A DNA stretch of 64,000 bases from positions 1 to 64,000 of the forward strand of contig NZ_BARF01000097.1 of NCBI RefSeq assembly GCF_000367365.1. The letters are read 5' to 3'. Position numbers and translations under genes: made by a program. The DNA comes from Streptomyces prunicolor NBRC 13075. Lineage in GTDB: Bacteria > Actinomycetota > Actinomycetes > Streptomycetales > Streptomycetaceae. Shown in pieces: positions 1-9,010 of this stretch (positions within the stretch are counted from its first letter, which is position 1; each line of letters begins with the position of its first letter). The notes beneath the pieces are model-generated. The model made no database searches. It worked only from the letters and a program-made list of their open reading frames with translations, and had not been told where the DNA came from.

Positions 1-1370
1 GCGACCTGCACGGCGTACAACGACCCCGACGCGCCCCCTGACCCGTCCTTCGCGCCCGCCAGATACACGCTGCCGAGGATCGCGACCCCCAAGGTCGCCC
101 CGAGCTGCTGGACGGCGTTCAGCAACCCCGCCGCCGACCCCAACTCCTGTACCCGGAGCGGCTTGAGCGCGTGGGTGAAGAACGCGGGGGTGAAGAGTCC
201 GGCACCGAGGCCGACCACGGCGAGCGCGGGGAGCAGCCAGGTGGGAAAGGCGCCGGGGGCCGCACAGCGGTACGCGGTGATCGCGCCCAGCATTCCGGTC
301 AGCAGGACCCCGAGTCCGACGAGCATCACCCGCTGCCCGTACCGCCGTACGAGATGCGCGCCCGCCGCCCAGGACGAGACCGCCAGCCCGACCGACCAGG
401 GGGCAAGGCTCAGGCCCGCCCTCAACACGCCTGCGCCCAGGCCGAGTTGGAGTTGGAGCACCACGACCGTCATGAGTCCGTTCGTCACCGCGAAGAAGGA
501 CGTGGAGGCCACGAGGGCGGCGGTGAAGCCGGGGCGGGCGAACAGGCACGGTTCCACCAGTGGGCTGCGTCCGGCGGCCGCCACACCGCGCTGGTGCAGT
601 GCGAAGGCGGTCAGGGTCAGCAGGCCTGCGGTCATCGCTCCCCAACTCCCGGCGGACAGGCGGGAGATGTCCGCGCCGATCAGCGGGAAGACCAGAAGTC
701 CCGTGCCGGTCATGGCCAGGAGGGTGCCCATGACGTCGAGCGTGGGGCGTTTCGGGGCGCGGTTCTCCGGCAGTCGGGGGGACAGGGCGAGGACGACCAG
801 GGCGACCGGGATGTTGACCAGGAACACCGCGCGCCAGGAGGAGTTGAACAGGTCGGCGTGGGTGAGGACACCGCCGAGCACCGGACCGCAGACCGCCGCG
901 AGGCCCATCACCGGGCCGATGCTGCCCAGCGCGCGGGACATTTCGTCGCCGGAGAACATCGCCTTGATCAGCCCGATGGTCTGCGGGATCACCAGAGCCG
1001 CCGACGCTCCCTGGACGGCGCGGAAGGCGATGAGGAAGCCCACGCCCGGCGCCAGCGCGCACGCGAGGGACGCGACAGCGAATCCCGCGACGCCCAGCAC
1101 GAACAGCCGTCGCCTGCCCGCGATGTCGCCGAGCCGACCCCCGCTGATCAGCAGCACCGCGAACGGCAGGGTGTACGCGGTGGTGAACCACTGGATGCCG
1201 GACACCGGCCCGCCCAGATCGGCGTGGATCGCGGGCGCGGCCACCTGCACGACCGTCGCGTCGAGCAGGTTCATCGCCTCGGCGAGAAGCAGGGCGACGA
1301 GTGCGGACCAGCGCCTGGGGTAGGACCCGTCGGGAGTGAACGGCCTTGGGAGCGTGCGGAGTTGTCTCAT
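1..1370 (-). CDS. MFS transporter, DHA2 (EmrB/QacA-type) drug exporter, partial
   Basis: The reverse strand reads continuously from an ATG at 1370 to the left window edge (about 456 residues, C-terminus missing). The translation has successive hydrophobic helices and hallmark MFS motifs: a membrane-embedded Asp in the first helix (NLLDATVVQVA), the helix 2-3 loop GGRLGDIAGRRRLF (motif A), and FLIAFRAVQGASAAL. Fourteen-helix DHA2 members export drugs or antibiotics by proton antiport; the substrate here cannot be told. The gene is divergent from the methyltransferase at 1481, so the 110-bp gap should hold promoters for both. The family call is secure; export of a drug is family inference only. 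Confidence 0.9.
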   Translation of the reverse strand, partial: MRQLRTLPRPFTPDGSYPRRWSALVALLLAEAMNLLDATVVQVAAPAIHADLGGPVSGIQWFTTAYTLPFAVLLISGGRLGDIAGRRRLFVLGVAGFAVASLACALAPGVGFLIAFRAVQGASAALVIPQTIGLIKAMFSGDEMSRALGSIGPVMGLAAVCGPVLGGVLTHADLFNSSWRAVFLVNIPVALVVLALSPRLPENRAPKRPTLDVMGTLLAMTGTGLLVFPLIGADISRLSAGSWGAMTAGLLTLTAFALHQRGVAAAGRSPLVEPCLFARPGFTAALVASTSFFAVTNGLMTVVVLQLQLGLGAGVLRAGLSLAPWSVGLAVSSWAAGAHLVRRYGQRVMLVGLGVLLTGMLGAITAYRCAAPGAFPTWLLPALAVVGLGAGLFTPAFFTHALKPLRVQELGSAAGLLNAVQQLGATLGVAILGSVYLAGAKDGSGGASGSLYAVQV

Positions 1371-1480
1371 GGCCGAAGCGTGGAATCACGGGGGCACCCT
1401 TCCCAGCCAGGCCCCCGGGATCGAGGATTTCCTCCATCCATGGCACCCCTGACGGCGAAATCTCACACAAGGAGCCCACG

Positions 1481-2284
1481 TTGCCCGAGTCCAGCCGCAT
1501 CGACACCGACACCGCCCACTCCGCGCGGATCTACGACTACATCCTGGGCGGTACGGACAACTACCCGGCAGACCGGGAGGCCGGCGACGCGATGATCCGG
1601 GAGTGGCCGGCCATGCCGGTGCACATGCGGGCCAACCGCGACTTCATGCACCGTGCCGTGCGGTACCTCGCCGGGGAGGCGGGGATACGGCAGTTCCTCG
1701 ACGTCGGCACCGGTATCCCGACCTCGCCGAACATCCACGAGATCGCGCAGACGGCGGCCGCGGACTCCCGGGTCGTCTACGTCGACAACGACCCGCTCGT
1801 ACTCGCCCTGTCCCAGGGCCTGTTGGACAGCACGCCCGAGGGCCGGACCGCGTATGTCGAGGCGGACATGCTGGACCCGGCGGCGATTCTGCGCACCCCG
1901 CAGTTCCGCGAGACGCTCGATCTCGGTGCGCCGGTCGCGCTGACCGTGATCGCGATCGTGCACTTCGTGCTGGACGAGGACGACGCCGTGGGCATCGTGC
2001 GCCGGCTCCTCGAACCCCTGCCCTCCGGCAGCTACTTGGCGATGTCGATCGGTACGGCGGAGTTCGCGCCGGACGAGGTGGGCCGGGTCGCCCGTGAGTA
2101 CGCGGCGCGCGGGATGCCGATGCGGCTGCGTACCCATCCGGAGGCCGAGGAGTTCTTCGCGGGGCTCGAACTCGTCGGGCCGGGTATCGTCCAGGTCCAC
2201 AAGTGGCGTCCGGACGGCACGGACACCGAACCGATCAGGGACGAGGACATCGCCATGTACGGAGCGGTGGCCCGCAAGCCATAA
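1481..2284 (+). CDS. SAM-dependent methyltransferase, DUF574 family
   Basis: 267 aa from a TTG start. I chose it because AAGGAG (1469-1474) sits 6 nt upstream and the protein then begins in the conserved family region (RIYDYILGGTDNYPADREAG). The SAM-binding loop is visible as FLDVGTGIPTSPNIHEIAQ with the acidic strand-2 end VVYVDNDPLV. An in-frame ATG at 1346 would add 45 residues of non-family-like sequence. This family is greatly expanded in Streptomyces and mostly uncharacterised; substrates are unknown. No signal peptide, so cytoplasmic. It stands alone, divergent from the exporter, with about 225 bp before the next gene. Confidence 0.88.
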   Translation: MPESSRIDTDTAHSARIYDYILGGTDNYPADREAGDAMIREWPAMPVHMRANRDFMHRAVRYLAGEAGIRQFLDVGTGIPTSPNIHEIAQTAAADSRVVYVDNDPLVLALSQGLLDSTPEGRTAYVEADMLDPAAILRTPQFRETLDLGAPVALTVIAIVHFVLDEDDAVGIVRRLLEPLPSGSYLAMSIGTAEFAPDEVGRVAREYAARGMPMRLRTHPEAEEFFAGLELVGPGIVQVHKWRPDGTDTEPIRDEDIAMYGAVARKP

Positions 2285-2509
2285 CCTTCCGTTCTCCCGT
2301 ACGTAACCTCCCCAACCTCCTTACGACGTCGAGATGATCACAATGCGGCAGCAACAACTCACTCCATGTCGCTGCTCACTTGACTACCAGCGGTCACACA
2401 CGATTGGCTCCGGGCCAGCGGGAGTAACCCGGTCGGCGCACCTCTTACGGCTCCGGGCGCGCTCTCCCCGTCCCCGAGCTCGGCCGCACAGCGAGGTGCC
2501 GCACCGCCC
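2285..2509. other. Intergenic region upstream of the binding-protein/conservon operon
   Basis: The region is less GC-rich than its surroundings and has no plausible ORF. A TTGACT at about 2390 could be a -35 box for the downstream lipoprotein-conservon operon, but I see no convincing -10 at the right spacing. Confidence 0.35.
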
Positions 2510-3523
2510 ATGAACACTCCGCCCCCACCTCACGCCTCCCTCCGTCTCATACGCGGCACGGCGCTGACCTTCGCCGCGGCCACCTGCCTGCTGCTCTCCG
2601 GCTGCTCCGGGACCGGCGGTTCCGGGTCCGGCACGGACACGGCCGGTGCCGCGAGCACCGGCCGGCTCAAGATCGCGCTGGTCACCCACGCGAGCAAGGG
2701 CGACGCCTTCTGGCTGCTGGTGCAGAAGGGCGCCGAGGCCGCCGCGGCCAAGGACGGCGTCGACCTGACGTACACGAGCGACCCCGACGCCACCGGACAG
2801 GCCGAACTCGTACGGGACGCGGTCCGGGACAAGGTCGACGGCATCGCGGTGACACTCGCCAAACCGGACGCGATGAAGGCGCCGATCGCCCAGGCCAAGG
2901 CCTCGGACATTCCGGTGGTCGGCCTCAACTCCGGTATCGACTCCTGGCAGTCGGAGGGCGTCCTGGAGTTCTTCGGGCAGGACGAGAGCGTCGCGGGCCG
3001 CGCCGTCGGCCAGAAACTGGACGCCCTCAAGGCCAAGCACGCCCTGTGCGTGATCCACGAGCGGGGCAATGTCGCCCTGGAGGCGCGCTGCGCGGGCGTC
3101 AAGAAGGCGTTCACCGGCGAGACCGACATCCTCTACGTGGACGGCACCGACATGGGCGCCGTGTCCACGGGGGTCACGGACCGGCTGAAGCAGGACCCCA
3201 GCATCGACGAAGTGGTCACGCTGGGCGCCGATTTCGCACTGGCCGCGGTCAAGTCCGTGAAGGCGGCGGGCAGCAGTGCCAAGGTCGCGACCTTCGATCT
3301 CAACCAGGACCTGGTCAAAGCCGTGCAGAGCGGGAACATTCAGTTCGCCGTCGATCAACAGCCTTATCTGCAGGGCTATCTGGCCGTGGACTCGTTGTGG
3401 CTGTACAAGACCAACGGCAACATCAGTGGCGGCGGGGCGGCTCCCGTGCTCACCGGCCCGGCGTTCGTGACGAAGACGAACGTCGGCGCGGTCGCGAGGT
3501 TCGCGGCCAACGGAACGCGCTGA
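2510..3523 (+). CDS. Sugar-type periplasmic-binding lipoprotein (Peripla_BP_4)
   Basis: 337 aa. The N-terminus is a lipoprotein signal ending in the lipobox LLLSGC (Cys at about residue 32), so the mature protein is anchored outside the membrane. The rest fits the ribose/galactose-binding fold: KIALVTHASKGDAFW at the start of domain 1, GIAVTLAKPDAM, IPVVGLNSGID, then TLGADFALAAVKSVKAAG in domain 2. No permease or ATPase gene is nearby. Only 39 bp separate its stop from cvnA of conservon 1, on the same strand, so co-transcription is likely. That suggests the protein presents a ligand to the conservon sensor rather than, or as well as, serving transport; this is inference. Confidence 0.88.
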   Translation: MNTPPPPHASLRLIRGTALTFAAATCLLLSGCSGTGGSGSGTDTAGAASTGRLKIALVTHASKGDAFWLLVQKGAEAAAAKDGVDLTYTSDPDATGQAELVRDAVRDKVDGIAVTLAKPDAMKAPIAQAKASDIPVVGLNSGIDSWQSEGVLEFFGQDESVAGRAVGQKLDALKAKHALCVIHERGNVALEARCAGVKKAFTGETDILYVDGTDMGAVSTGVTDRLKQDPSIDEVVTLGADFALAAVKSVKAAGSSAKVATFDLNQDLVKAVQSGNIQFAVDQQPYLQGYLAVDSLWLYKTNGNISGGGAAPVLTGPAFVTKTNVGAVARFAANGTR

Positions 3524-3562
3524 CCGGACACTTCGTACGAGGATGTAGCGAGGACGACCACG

Positions 3563-5977
3563 ATGTCTCCACGGACAGGTGCCCGGCGCCGCGTCGGTTC
3601 CATACGTCTTTCCCTGATCCTGCTCGCCCTGGTACCCAGCGTCACGCTGGCCGCCATGTGGGGCGTGACGACGACCCAGATGTTCACGGAGGGGCTACGG
3701 CTGCGCTCGCAGACGGAGTTGAGCCGGTCGACCGGCGCCATGGGCACCGAGGCCGCGCTCGCGCTCCAGAAGGAGCGCAGTCTCTCGGCGGCGTGGATGG
3801 CGGATCCGCACGGCTCCCAGGCCGCGTTGGAGGCCCAGCGCGCGGTGACGGACAAGGCGGTGGCCCAACTCGTGGGCCAGACGGACGCGATCAAGAAGGC
3901 GCCCTCCCGCATCAGGGACCGGATGTACTCGGTCGTCGCGTCGGTGGACAGCCTGGAGTACTACCGCAGCCAGGTGGACAAGCCCACCGACATCACGCCC
4001 CAGCAGGTGCTGGACCAGTACACGTCGATCATCGACGACCAGATCCAGGCCTTCCAGGAGCTGTCCCAGGTCGACGACGGCGACCTCACCTCGCAGGCGG
4101 AGCCGCTCGTCGCGCTGGAGCACGGGGCGGAGTTGGTCTCCCAGGAGGACGCGCAGCTGACCCTGGCCTGGCCCTCCGGGCACGTCGACAACGCGGCGTG
4201 GGAGCAGTTCGCCGAGTTGGTGCACGCCCGGCGCTGGCTGGTGGACGACCAGATCGCCACCGGGTTCCAGGGCGCCACCAAGACGAAGATCGAGCACGTA
4301 CTGCAGAGCGTCGAGTGGAGCACCCTGGAGTCCACGGAGGACGCGGTGCTCAAGGCCGGTACGGCGGGCAAGGCGGATCCGGACGACGGCACGGCCGGCC
4401 GGATCACCCTGCCCGCCGAGCAGAAGCAGTGGAACGCGGCACTGACCGAAGTCGGCGACCAGTACACGACGTTGATTCGGCAGCAGACGTCCGGACTCCT
4501 CGACCGCAGCTCCGCCAAGGCGCACAGCCTGCTCCTCACCGCCGCCACGCTGAGCGCGGTCGGACTCGGCGCCCTGCTGGTGTGCGTCGTCATGTCCTGG
4601 CGGATCACCCGCTCCCTGTCCCGCCGGCTGCGCGGCCTGAAGATGGCCACCCTGAGCCTCGCCGAGGACCGACTGCCCGACGTGGTCGCCCGGTTGAACC
4701 GGGGCGAGAAGATCGACGTCGAGTCGGCGACCCCTCCCCTGGACTACGGCAACGACGAACTCGGCCAGGTGGCCCAGGCGTTCAACACCGCGCAGCGCAC
4801 CGCCGTGCACACCGCGGTCGAACTCGCCGACACCCGAAGGGGATTCCAGAAGGTCATCCTCGGCATCGCCCGGCAGAGCCAGAACCTGGTCAACCTCCAG
4901 CTCACCAAGCTCGACCAGCTGGAGCGCCGGCACGACGACCCCGAGGTCCTGCGCGGCCTGTACGAACTGGACTCCACGGCAAGCCAGTTGCGTCGCTACG
5001 AGGAGAACCTCGTCGTCATCAGCGGCGAGCAGCCGCGCCGCAGCTGGACCGAGCCGGTCGCCCTGATCGACATCCTGCGCAGTGCCGTGGGTGAGGTCGC
5101 CGAGTACCAGCGGGTGGAGGTGCACACCGAGGAGGAAGTGTGCCTGGCGCCGCCCGCGGTCGCGGACGTGATCCACCTGCTGGCCGAGCTGATCGACAAC
5201 GCGACCGTGTACTCCCCCGCGCCCAGCCCGGTCGGGGTACGGGCCGCGATGGTCGCCAAGGGGCTGGTGATCGAGGTCGAGGACCGCGGGCTGGGCATGT
5301 CGGAGGAGGACTACGCCTCACTCAACGAACAGCTCGCGGTGGCCCCGCAGTTCGACGTGGTCGCGCTCGCCGACGACCTGCGGCTCGGCATGTTCGTGAT
5401 CGCGCGGCTCGCCACCCGGCACGGCATCGCGGTGACGCTGCGCTCCTCGCCGTACGGCGGCACAACGGCGATCGTGCTGATCCCGCACGAGGTCGTCGTA
5501 CCCGAGGTTCCCGAGACACTCGACCGGTCCGCTCCGGGGGCCTTGAAGGACACCGGCGTCGCCGAGCGGGTCGTGGCGGAAGAGGGAGTGCGGGCGGACG
5601 AGTCGGCCGTCCGGGTGGCAACCGCCTTGGCGGGGCGGGCAGTTGACACGCCGAGTCCCGCGTCCGAGGACCGTCCGGTGATCCCTCCGGCACGGTCGCC
5701 CGAGGCCGAGTCGGTGACGGCAGGGCTCGGCGGGCTCACCCCCTTGCCGCGGCGGGTGCCACAGACCAGTCTGGCCAGTGAGTTGCGGGAGGAGGCCGGG
5801 GCGGTCGAGGAGGACCTGGAGCTGGAAGACTTCACCGCGGAGCGTGCGGCTTCCTCGCTGGCCGGGTTCCAGCGTGGCACGTTCCAGGCGCGAGACTCCA
5901 TCGACGACGACGCGCCTTCGCAGTACGACCGGGAGGAAGCAGCAGCCTCCCCGAATCCGCCCGCCGACCGCTCATGA
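3563..5977 (+). CDS. cvnA: Conservon 1 sensor-kinase-like protein (CvnA, nitrate/nitrite-sensing type)
   Basis: 804 aa. Layout: short cytoplasmic N-terminus, TM1 at about 14-36, an extracellular helical NIT-type sensory domain (contains LALQKERSLSAAWM), TM2 at about 317-342, a HAMP-like stretch, a dimerisation-like helical region, and an HATPase_c domain (LLAELIDNATVYSPA; EVEDRGLGMS; RLGMFVIARLA). A disordered, Pro/Glu-rich tail follows. Where many CvnA proteins, including the one at 19521 here, read LDH or IDH before RRxxxxL, this one reads ELDSTASQLRRYEENL, with Ser471 in place of His. Conservon proteins are thought to form a membrane-bound complex resembling a GPCR/G-protein system. Downstream cvnB follows after 11 nt. 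Confidence 0.9.
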   Translation: MSPRTGARRRVGSIRLSLILLALVPSVTLAAMWGVTTTQMFTEGLRLRSQTELSRSTGAMGTEAALALQKERSLSAAWMADPHGSQAALEAQRAVTDKAVAQLVGQTDAIKKAPSRIRDRMYSVVASVDSLEYYRSQVDKPTDITPQQVLDQYTSIIDDQIQAFQELSQVDDGDLTSQAEPLVALEHGAELVSQEDAQLTLAWPSGHVDNAAWEQFAELVHARRWLVDDQIATGFQGATKTKIEHVLQSVEWSTLESTEDAVLKAGTAGKADPDDGTAGRITLPAEQKQWNAALTEVGDQYTTLIRQQTSGLLDRSSAKAHSLLLTAATLSAVGLGALLVCVVMSWRITRSLSRRLRGLKMATLSLAEDRLPDVVARLNRGEKIDVESATPPLDYGNDELGQVAQAFNTAQRTAVHTAVELADTRRGFQKVILGIARQSQNLVNLQLTKLDQLERRHDDPEVLRGLYELDSTASQLRRYEENLVVISGEQPRRSWTEPVALIDILRSAVGEVAEYQRVEVHTEEEVCLAPPAVADVIHLLAELIDNATVYSPAPSPVGVRAAMVAKGLVIEVEDRGLGMSEEDYASLNEQLAVAPQFDVVALADDLRLGMFVIARLATRHGIAVTLRSSPYGGTTAIVLIPHEVVVPEVPETLDRSAPGALKDTGVAERVVAEEGVRADESAVRVATALAGRAVDTPSPASEDRPVIPPARSPEAESVTAGLGGLTPLPRRVPQTSLASELREEAGAVEEDLELEDFTAERAASSLAGFQRGTFQARDSIDDDAPSQYDREEAAASPNPPADRS

Positions 5978-5988
5978 AGGACTCCGCC

Positions 5989-6420
5989 ATGACACGACCC
6001 GTCCCCGCCACGCACACCCAGCTCGACCAGTTGCTCACCGGACTCGTGGACCGGGTGGCCGAGGTGAACCAGGCCGTCGTGCTCTCCGAGGACGGCCTGG
6101 TCGTCAGCAAGTCCACCGGGTTCCTGCGCGACGACGCCGAGCGGCTCGCGGCCACCGCATCCGGGCTGATGAGCCTCAGCAAGGGGGTCAGCATGGACTT
6201 CCGGGGCGGTCCGGTGCGCCAGGCGCTGATCGAGATGGCGAACAGCTATCTGATCCTCACCGCGGCGGGCCCCGGCGCCCACCTGGTCGTCCTGACCGGT
6301 CCGGGCGCGGATGTCGGGGTCGTGGCGTACCAGATGAACATGCTGGTGAAGAAGATAGGCGAGCATCTCAGCGCCGCACCCCGGGCGGGCGTCGGCCCCG
6401 CGGCCGGCTCCGGCGAGTGA
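5989..6420 (+). CDS. cvnB: Conservon 1 roadblock/LC7 protein (CvnB)
   Basis: 143 aa. I place the start at the ATG at 5989 because AAGGA lies 7 nt upstream; an alternative ATG at 5974 overlaps the cvnA stop but has no ribosome site. The sequence is a single roadblock/LC7 domain (LDQLLTGLVDRVAEVNQAVVLSEDGLVVSKSTG; GAHLVVLTGPGADVGVVAYQMNMLVKKIGEHL). In conservons this small protein partners the GTPase CvnD and the sensor CvnA at the membrane. Cytoplasmic, no catalytic motif. Confidence 0.93.
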   Translation: MTRPVPATHTQLDQLLTGLVDRVAEVNQAVVLSEDGLVVSKSTGFLRDDAERLAATASGLMSLSKGVSMDFRGGPVRQALIEMANSYLILTAAGPGAHLVVLTGPGADVGVVAYQMNMLVKKIGEHLSAAPRAGVGPAAGSGE

Positions 6421-6421
6421 G

Positions 6422-6781
6422 GTGAGCGGTGGCGACGCGGCGGGACGGCTTGTAAGGCCGTTCACGCTGACCGGTGGCAGAACCCGGCCCAGCCGCGCCG
6501 ATTTCACCCTCATCACGACGGTGACCGCGGTCGATCCGGTGCCCGCACGGGCGCCCCGGCCGCAGCCGGAGCAGGCCCGCATTCTGCGGCTGTGCGCCGA
6601 ACCGCTGGCGGTCGCGGAGGTCGCCGCTCTTGTCGACCTTCCGGTGAGCGTGGTAGTGATCATGCTCTGCGACCTGCTGGAGGCCGGCCTGATCACGGCC
6701 CGGCCGCCGCACCCGGTCTCCCGTACCAGCCCGGACATGGACCTGCTGCAGAAAGTGAGGGAGGGCCTTGGCCGGCTCTGA
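6422..6781 (+). CDS. cvnC: Conservon 1 DUF742 protein (CvnC)
   Basis: 119 aa from a GTG one base after the cvnB stop. It is a DUF742 protein with the usual order: RLVRPFTLTGGRTRPSR near the N-terminus and a winged-helix-like C-terminal half (EQARILRLCAEPLAVAEVAALVDLP, VIMLCDLLEAGLI). Function within the conservon is unknown; the helix-turn-helix look suggests a protein or DNA adaptor. The last 14 nt overlap cvnD, an overlap of exactly the same length as in conservon 2. Confidence 0.92.
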   Translation: MSGGDAAGRLVRPFTLTGGRTRPSRADFTLITTVTAVDPVPARAPRPQPEQARILRLCAEPLAVAEVAALVDLPVSVVVIMLCDLLEAGLITARPPHPVSRTSPDMDLLQKVREGLGRL

Positions 6782-7385
6782 CACCATCGCTCCGGCACCC
6801 GCGCCGCCCGAGACGGTCAAGATCCTGATCGCGGGGGGTTTCGGCGTCGGCAAGACCACCATGGTCGGTTCGGTGAGCGAGATCGCCCCGCTGCGCACCG
6901 AGGAACCGCTGACCGTGGCGGGCCTCGCCGTCGACGACCTCGACGGCATCGAGGAGAAACGGGCCACCACCGTGGCCCTGGACTTCGGCCGCATCACCAT
7001 CGGCCAGGACCTGGTGCTCTACCTGTTCGGCACCCCGGGCCAGCAGCGCTTCTGGTTCATGTGGAACGACCTGGCCCTCGGCGCGCTCGGCGCGGTGGTC
7101 CTGATCGACGTCCGCCGCCCGAAGTCCAGCTTCGCGGCCGTCGACTTCTTCGAACGCCGGGGCATCCCGTTCGTGGTGGGCGTGAACGGCTTCTACGGCG
7201 AGCACCCGTACCCCGCGGAGGCGGTGCGCGAGGCGCTGGCCCTCCCGGAGGACGTCCGGGTGCTGCTGTGCGACGCGCGCGAGCGCGACTCGTGCCGGAA
7301 CGTACTGATCGCGCTGCTCGACCAGTTGATCGCCGCCGCCATCGAGGACGGCGGGGGCGGCAAACTCACTCGTCCGCCCCGCTGA
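6768..7385 (+). CDS. cvnD: Conservon 1 Ras-like GTPase (CvnD)
   Basis: 205 aa from a TTG start, overlapping cvnC by 14 nt. The P-loop is GGFGVGKTT; the switch-II region is LFGTPGQQRFWFMW; a VGVNGFYG segment occupies the NKxD position, as is usual for this family. It is the small G protein of the conservon and is expected to cycle between GDP and GTP at the membrane with CvnB. Its last 20 bp overlap the 3' end of the convergent M81 peptidase gene, so no terminator is visible between the two. Confidence 0.94.
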   Translation: MAGSDTIAPAPAPPETVKILIAGGFGVGKTTMVGSVSEIAPLRTEEPLTVAGLAVDDLDGIEEKRATTVALDFGRITIGQDLVLYLFGTPGQQRFWFMWNDLALGALGAVVLIDVRRPKSSFAAVDFFERRGIPFVVGVNGFYGEHPYPAEAVREALALPEDVRVLLCDARERDSCRNVLIALLDQLIAAAIEDGGGGKLTRPPR

Positions 7386-8874
7386 GCGGTTCGTCCGAGG
7401 GGCTGACGACCCGGGCCGTGAGGTCCGGGTCGGGCATGTCCCGGTCGAAGGGGAACAGGGGCCGCCGGATGCGATGATGCCCGAGCCTGGTGAGGTCCTG
7501 GTCGACTCCGCCCGGGGTGAGGGCCATCTTCCAGTCGGCGGCCATGGCGAAGAGTTCGGGTTCGAGGTAGCCGATCTTGACGAGCACGAGATCGGCGGAG
7601 CGCGGGTCCAACTCCAGGTCGGTGAAGTCGTGTTCGTGGTGGTACGGCTTCCGGAGGCGCGTCAGGATCACGTACACGCTGCCCACCTTGAGCACGACCT
7701 CGGTCTCCGCGTCCCGGTCGCCGTGCCGGATCGAGTGCACGACCCCGGTGAGGGGGAGCGGGCCCGCGTGGCGGTCGTCGACTTCGGCGCCCGCCGTGAC
7801 GGTGACGGTGGCGCCGATGCCGGCGCGCTCCGCTGTGGCTACGGCGGACGGTCCGGGCAGCGACGCGTAGATGACCGTGGGGCCGCTCTCGTCCTTGAAC
7901 TCCGGGCGCTCCAGGACCTGTTGGAGGCCCCAGGTGACGTCTCCCGCGCCGCCTGCGGTCGGGTTGTCGCCGGTGTCGCTGATGAAGTACGGGCGGGCGA
8001 AGGAGGCCAGGGCCTCGTCCAGGCAGTCGTCGAGAGTGCCGGTCGGGGCTACGAACTCGAAGTCGTGCCTTGCTTCCCAGAAGCCGCGGGCCAACTGTTC
8101 GGCGCCTGCTCGGACTTGGGGTTCTGACGGGCCGGTGACGACGACTGCGGCTCGGTTGCGGGGCTCGTCCGCCCAGGCGTAGCCGACCCAGATGGCGGCG
8201 TCGGTGACTCCGGCTTCCGCCTCGACCTCTTCTACGGCCGCGTAGACGCTCTTCGCCGGTTCGATGCGGGTGGAGGTCTGTTCGCCTGCGAGCAGTACGG
8301 GGACCGGGATCCAGGCTTTGACCGGGCGGGGGGCGCCGCTCTTTAGGAGTTCTACGAGGTTGCGGGCGGCGCGTTCCTTTGTGTCCATGGCGTCCTCGTG
8401 CGGGGCCATGCGGTAGCAGGTGATCAGGTCGCTTTGGTGGACCAGGTCGCGGGAGACGTTGCCGTGCAGGTCCATGGAGGTCGACACGAGGGTGTCCGGT
8501 CCGATGGTTGCCCGAATGCGGGCGAGTAGTTGGGCTTCGGCGTCGTCCATGCCCTCTACTGTCATCGCGCCGTGGATGTCGTACCAGAGGCCGTCCAGGG
8601 GGCCCAACTCGGCTAGACGTGCGATGAGTTCGTCGGAGAGTTCGGTGAATGCGGTGGCCGTTACGGTGCCGCCGGGGAGAGCCTTGCCGACGAGGGCGCC
8701 TTGCCAGGCTGCGGCTTCTCGGAGTGGGGTGCCGGGGGCCAGGAAGGGGTAGCGGGTGAGGACTTCGGGGCCTCGTTGGGGGTGGAAGGCGGGGGCTTCT
8801 GTGCGGGCCGGGGAGAAGGTTGAGGATTCGATGCCCAGGCCGGCGATTGCGATTGTGGGGCGGGGTGAAGGCAT
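7366..8874 (-). CDS. M81-family metallopeptidase (MlrC-like)
   Basis: 502 aa. The sequence matches the MlrC/M81 family: IAIAGLGIESSTFSP at the N-terminus, WYDIHGAMTVEGMDDAE and SMDLHGNVS (probable metal-ligand regions), MAPHEDAMDTKERA, then the C-terminal domain with ISDTGDNPTAGGAGD. MlrC was named for hydrolysis of the linear microcystin tetrapeptide; most relatives act on unknown small amides or peptides. No signal peptide, so probably cytoplasmic. It lies downstream of the ROK regulator on the same strand after a 136-bp repeat-rich gap. Confidence 0.9.
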   Translation of the reverse strand: MPSPRPTIAIAGLGIESSTFSPARTEAPAFHPQRGPEVLTRYPFLAPGTPLREAAAWQGALVGKALPGGTVTATAFTELSDELIARLAELGPLDGLWYDIHGAMTVEGMDDAEAQLLARIRATIGPDTLVSTSMDLHGNVSRDLVHQSDLITCYRMAPHEDAMDTKERAARNLVELLKSGAPRPVKAWIPVPVLLAGEQTSTRIEPAKSVYAAVEEVEAEAGVTDAAIWVGYAWADEPRNRAAVVVTGPSEPQVRAGAEQLARGFWEARHDFEFVAPTGTLDDCLDEALASFARPYFISDTGDNPTAGGAGDVTWGLQQVLERPEFKDESGPTVIYASLPGPSAVATAERAGIGATVTVTAGAEVDDRHAGPLPLTGVVHSIRHGDRDAETEVVLKVGSVYVILTRLRKPYHHEHDFTDLELDPRSADLVLVKIGYLEPELFAMAADWKMALTPGGVDQDLTRLGHHRIRRPLFPFDRDMPDPDLTARVVSPSDEPLSGADE

Positions 8875-9010
8875 GGGGGCTCCAGGTTGTGTGTCGGGTG
8901 CGGGTGCGTGGGGGCTGGTCGCGCAGTTCCCCGCGCCCCTAAAGGCGGTGGGTCATCGCGGCCCCGATGAACACGACAGCGTCATCGCGGCCCCGGTGAG
9001 AACGACAGGG
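8875..9010. repeat. Repeat-rich gap: dispersed Streptomyces repeat plus 29-bp tandem units
   Basis: Two kinds of repeat fill this gap. Positions 8908-8943 carry a 36-bp element that recurs exactly at 13131-13166. Positions 8952-8980 and 8981-9009 are two tandem 29-bp units, 25 of 29 identical, beginning GTCATCGCGGCCCCG. A degenerate third unit starts at 9010 and runs into the last codons of the ROK regulator. No gene is supported here. Confidence 0.85.
8908..8943 (+). repeat. Dispersed 36-bp GC-rich repeat, copy 1
   Basis: Its core is GGGGCTGGTCGCGCAGTTCC followed by CCGCGCCCC, with GGGGC and GCCCC ends able to pair. I recognise this core as a very common intergenic repeat in Streptomyces genomes (recollection). 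The copy at 13131-13166 is identical over 36 bp but lies inside a coding sequence. Confidence 0.8.

Noticed and set aside
163..1595. Long plus-strand ORFs at 163-1323 and 171-1595
   Set aside because: They are frame shadows of the minus-strand MFS exporter; translations are low-complexity and Arg/Pro-rich, while the reverse strand gives clear MFS motifs.
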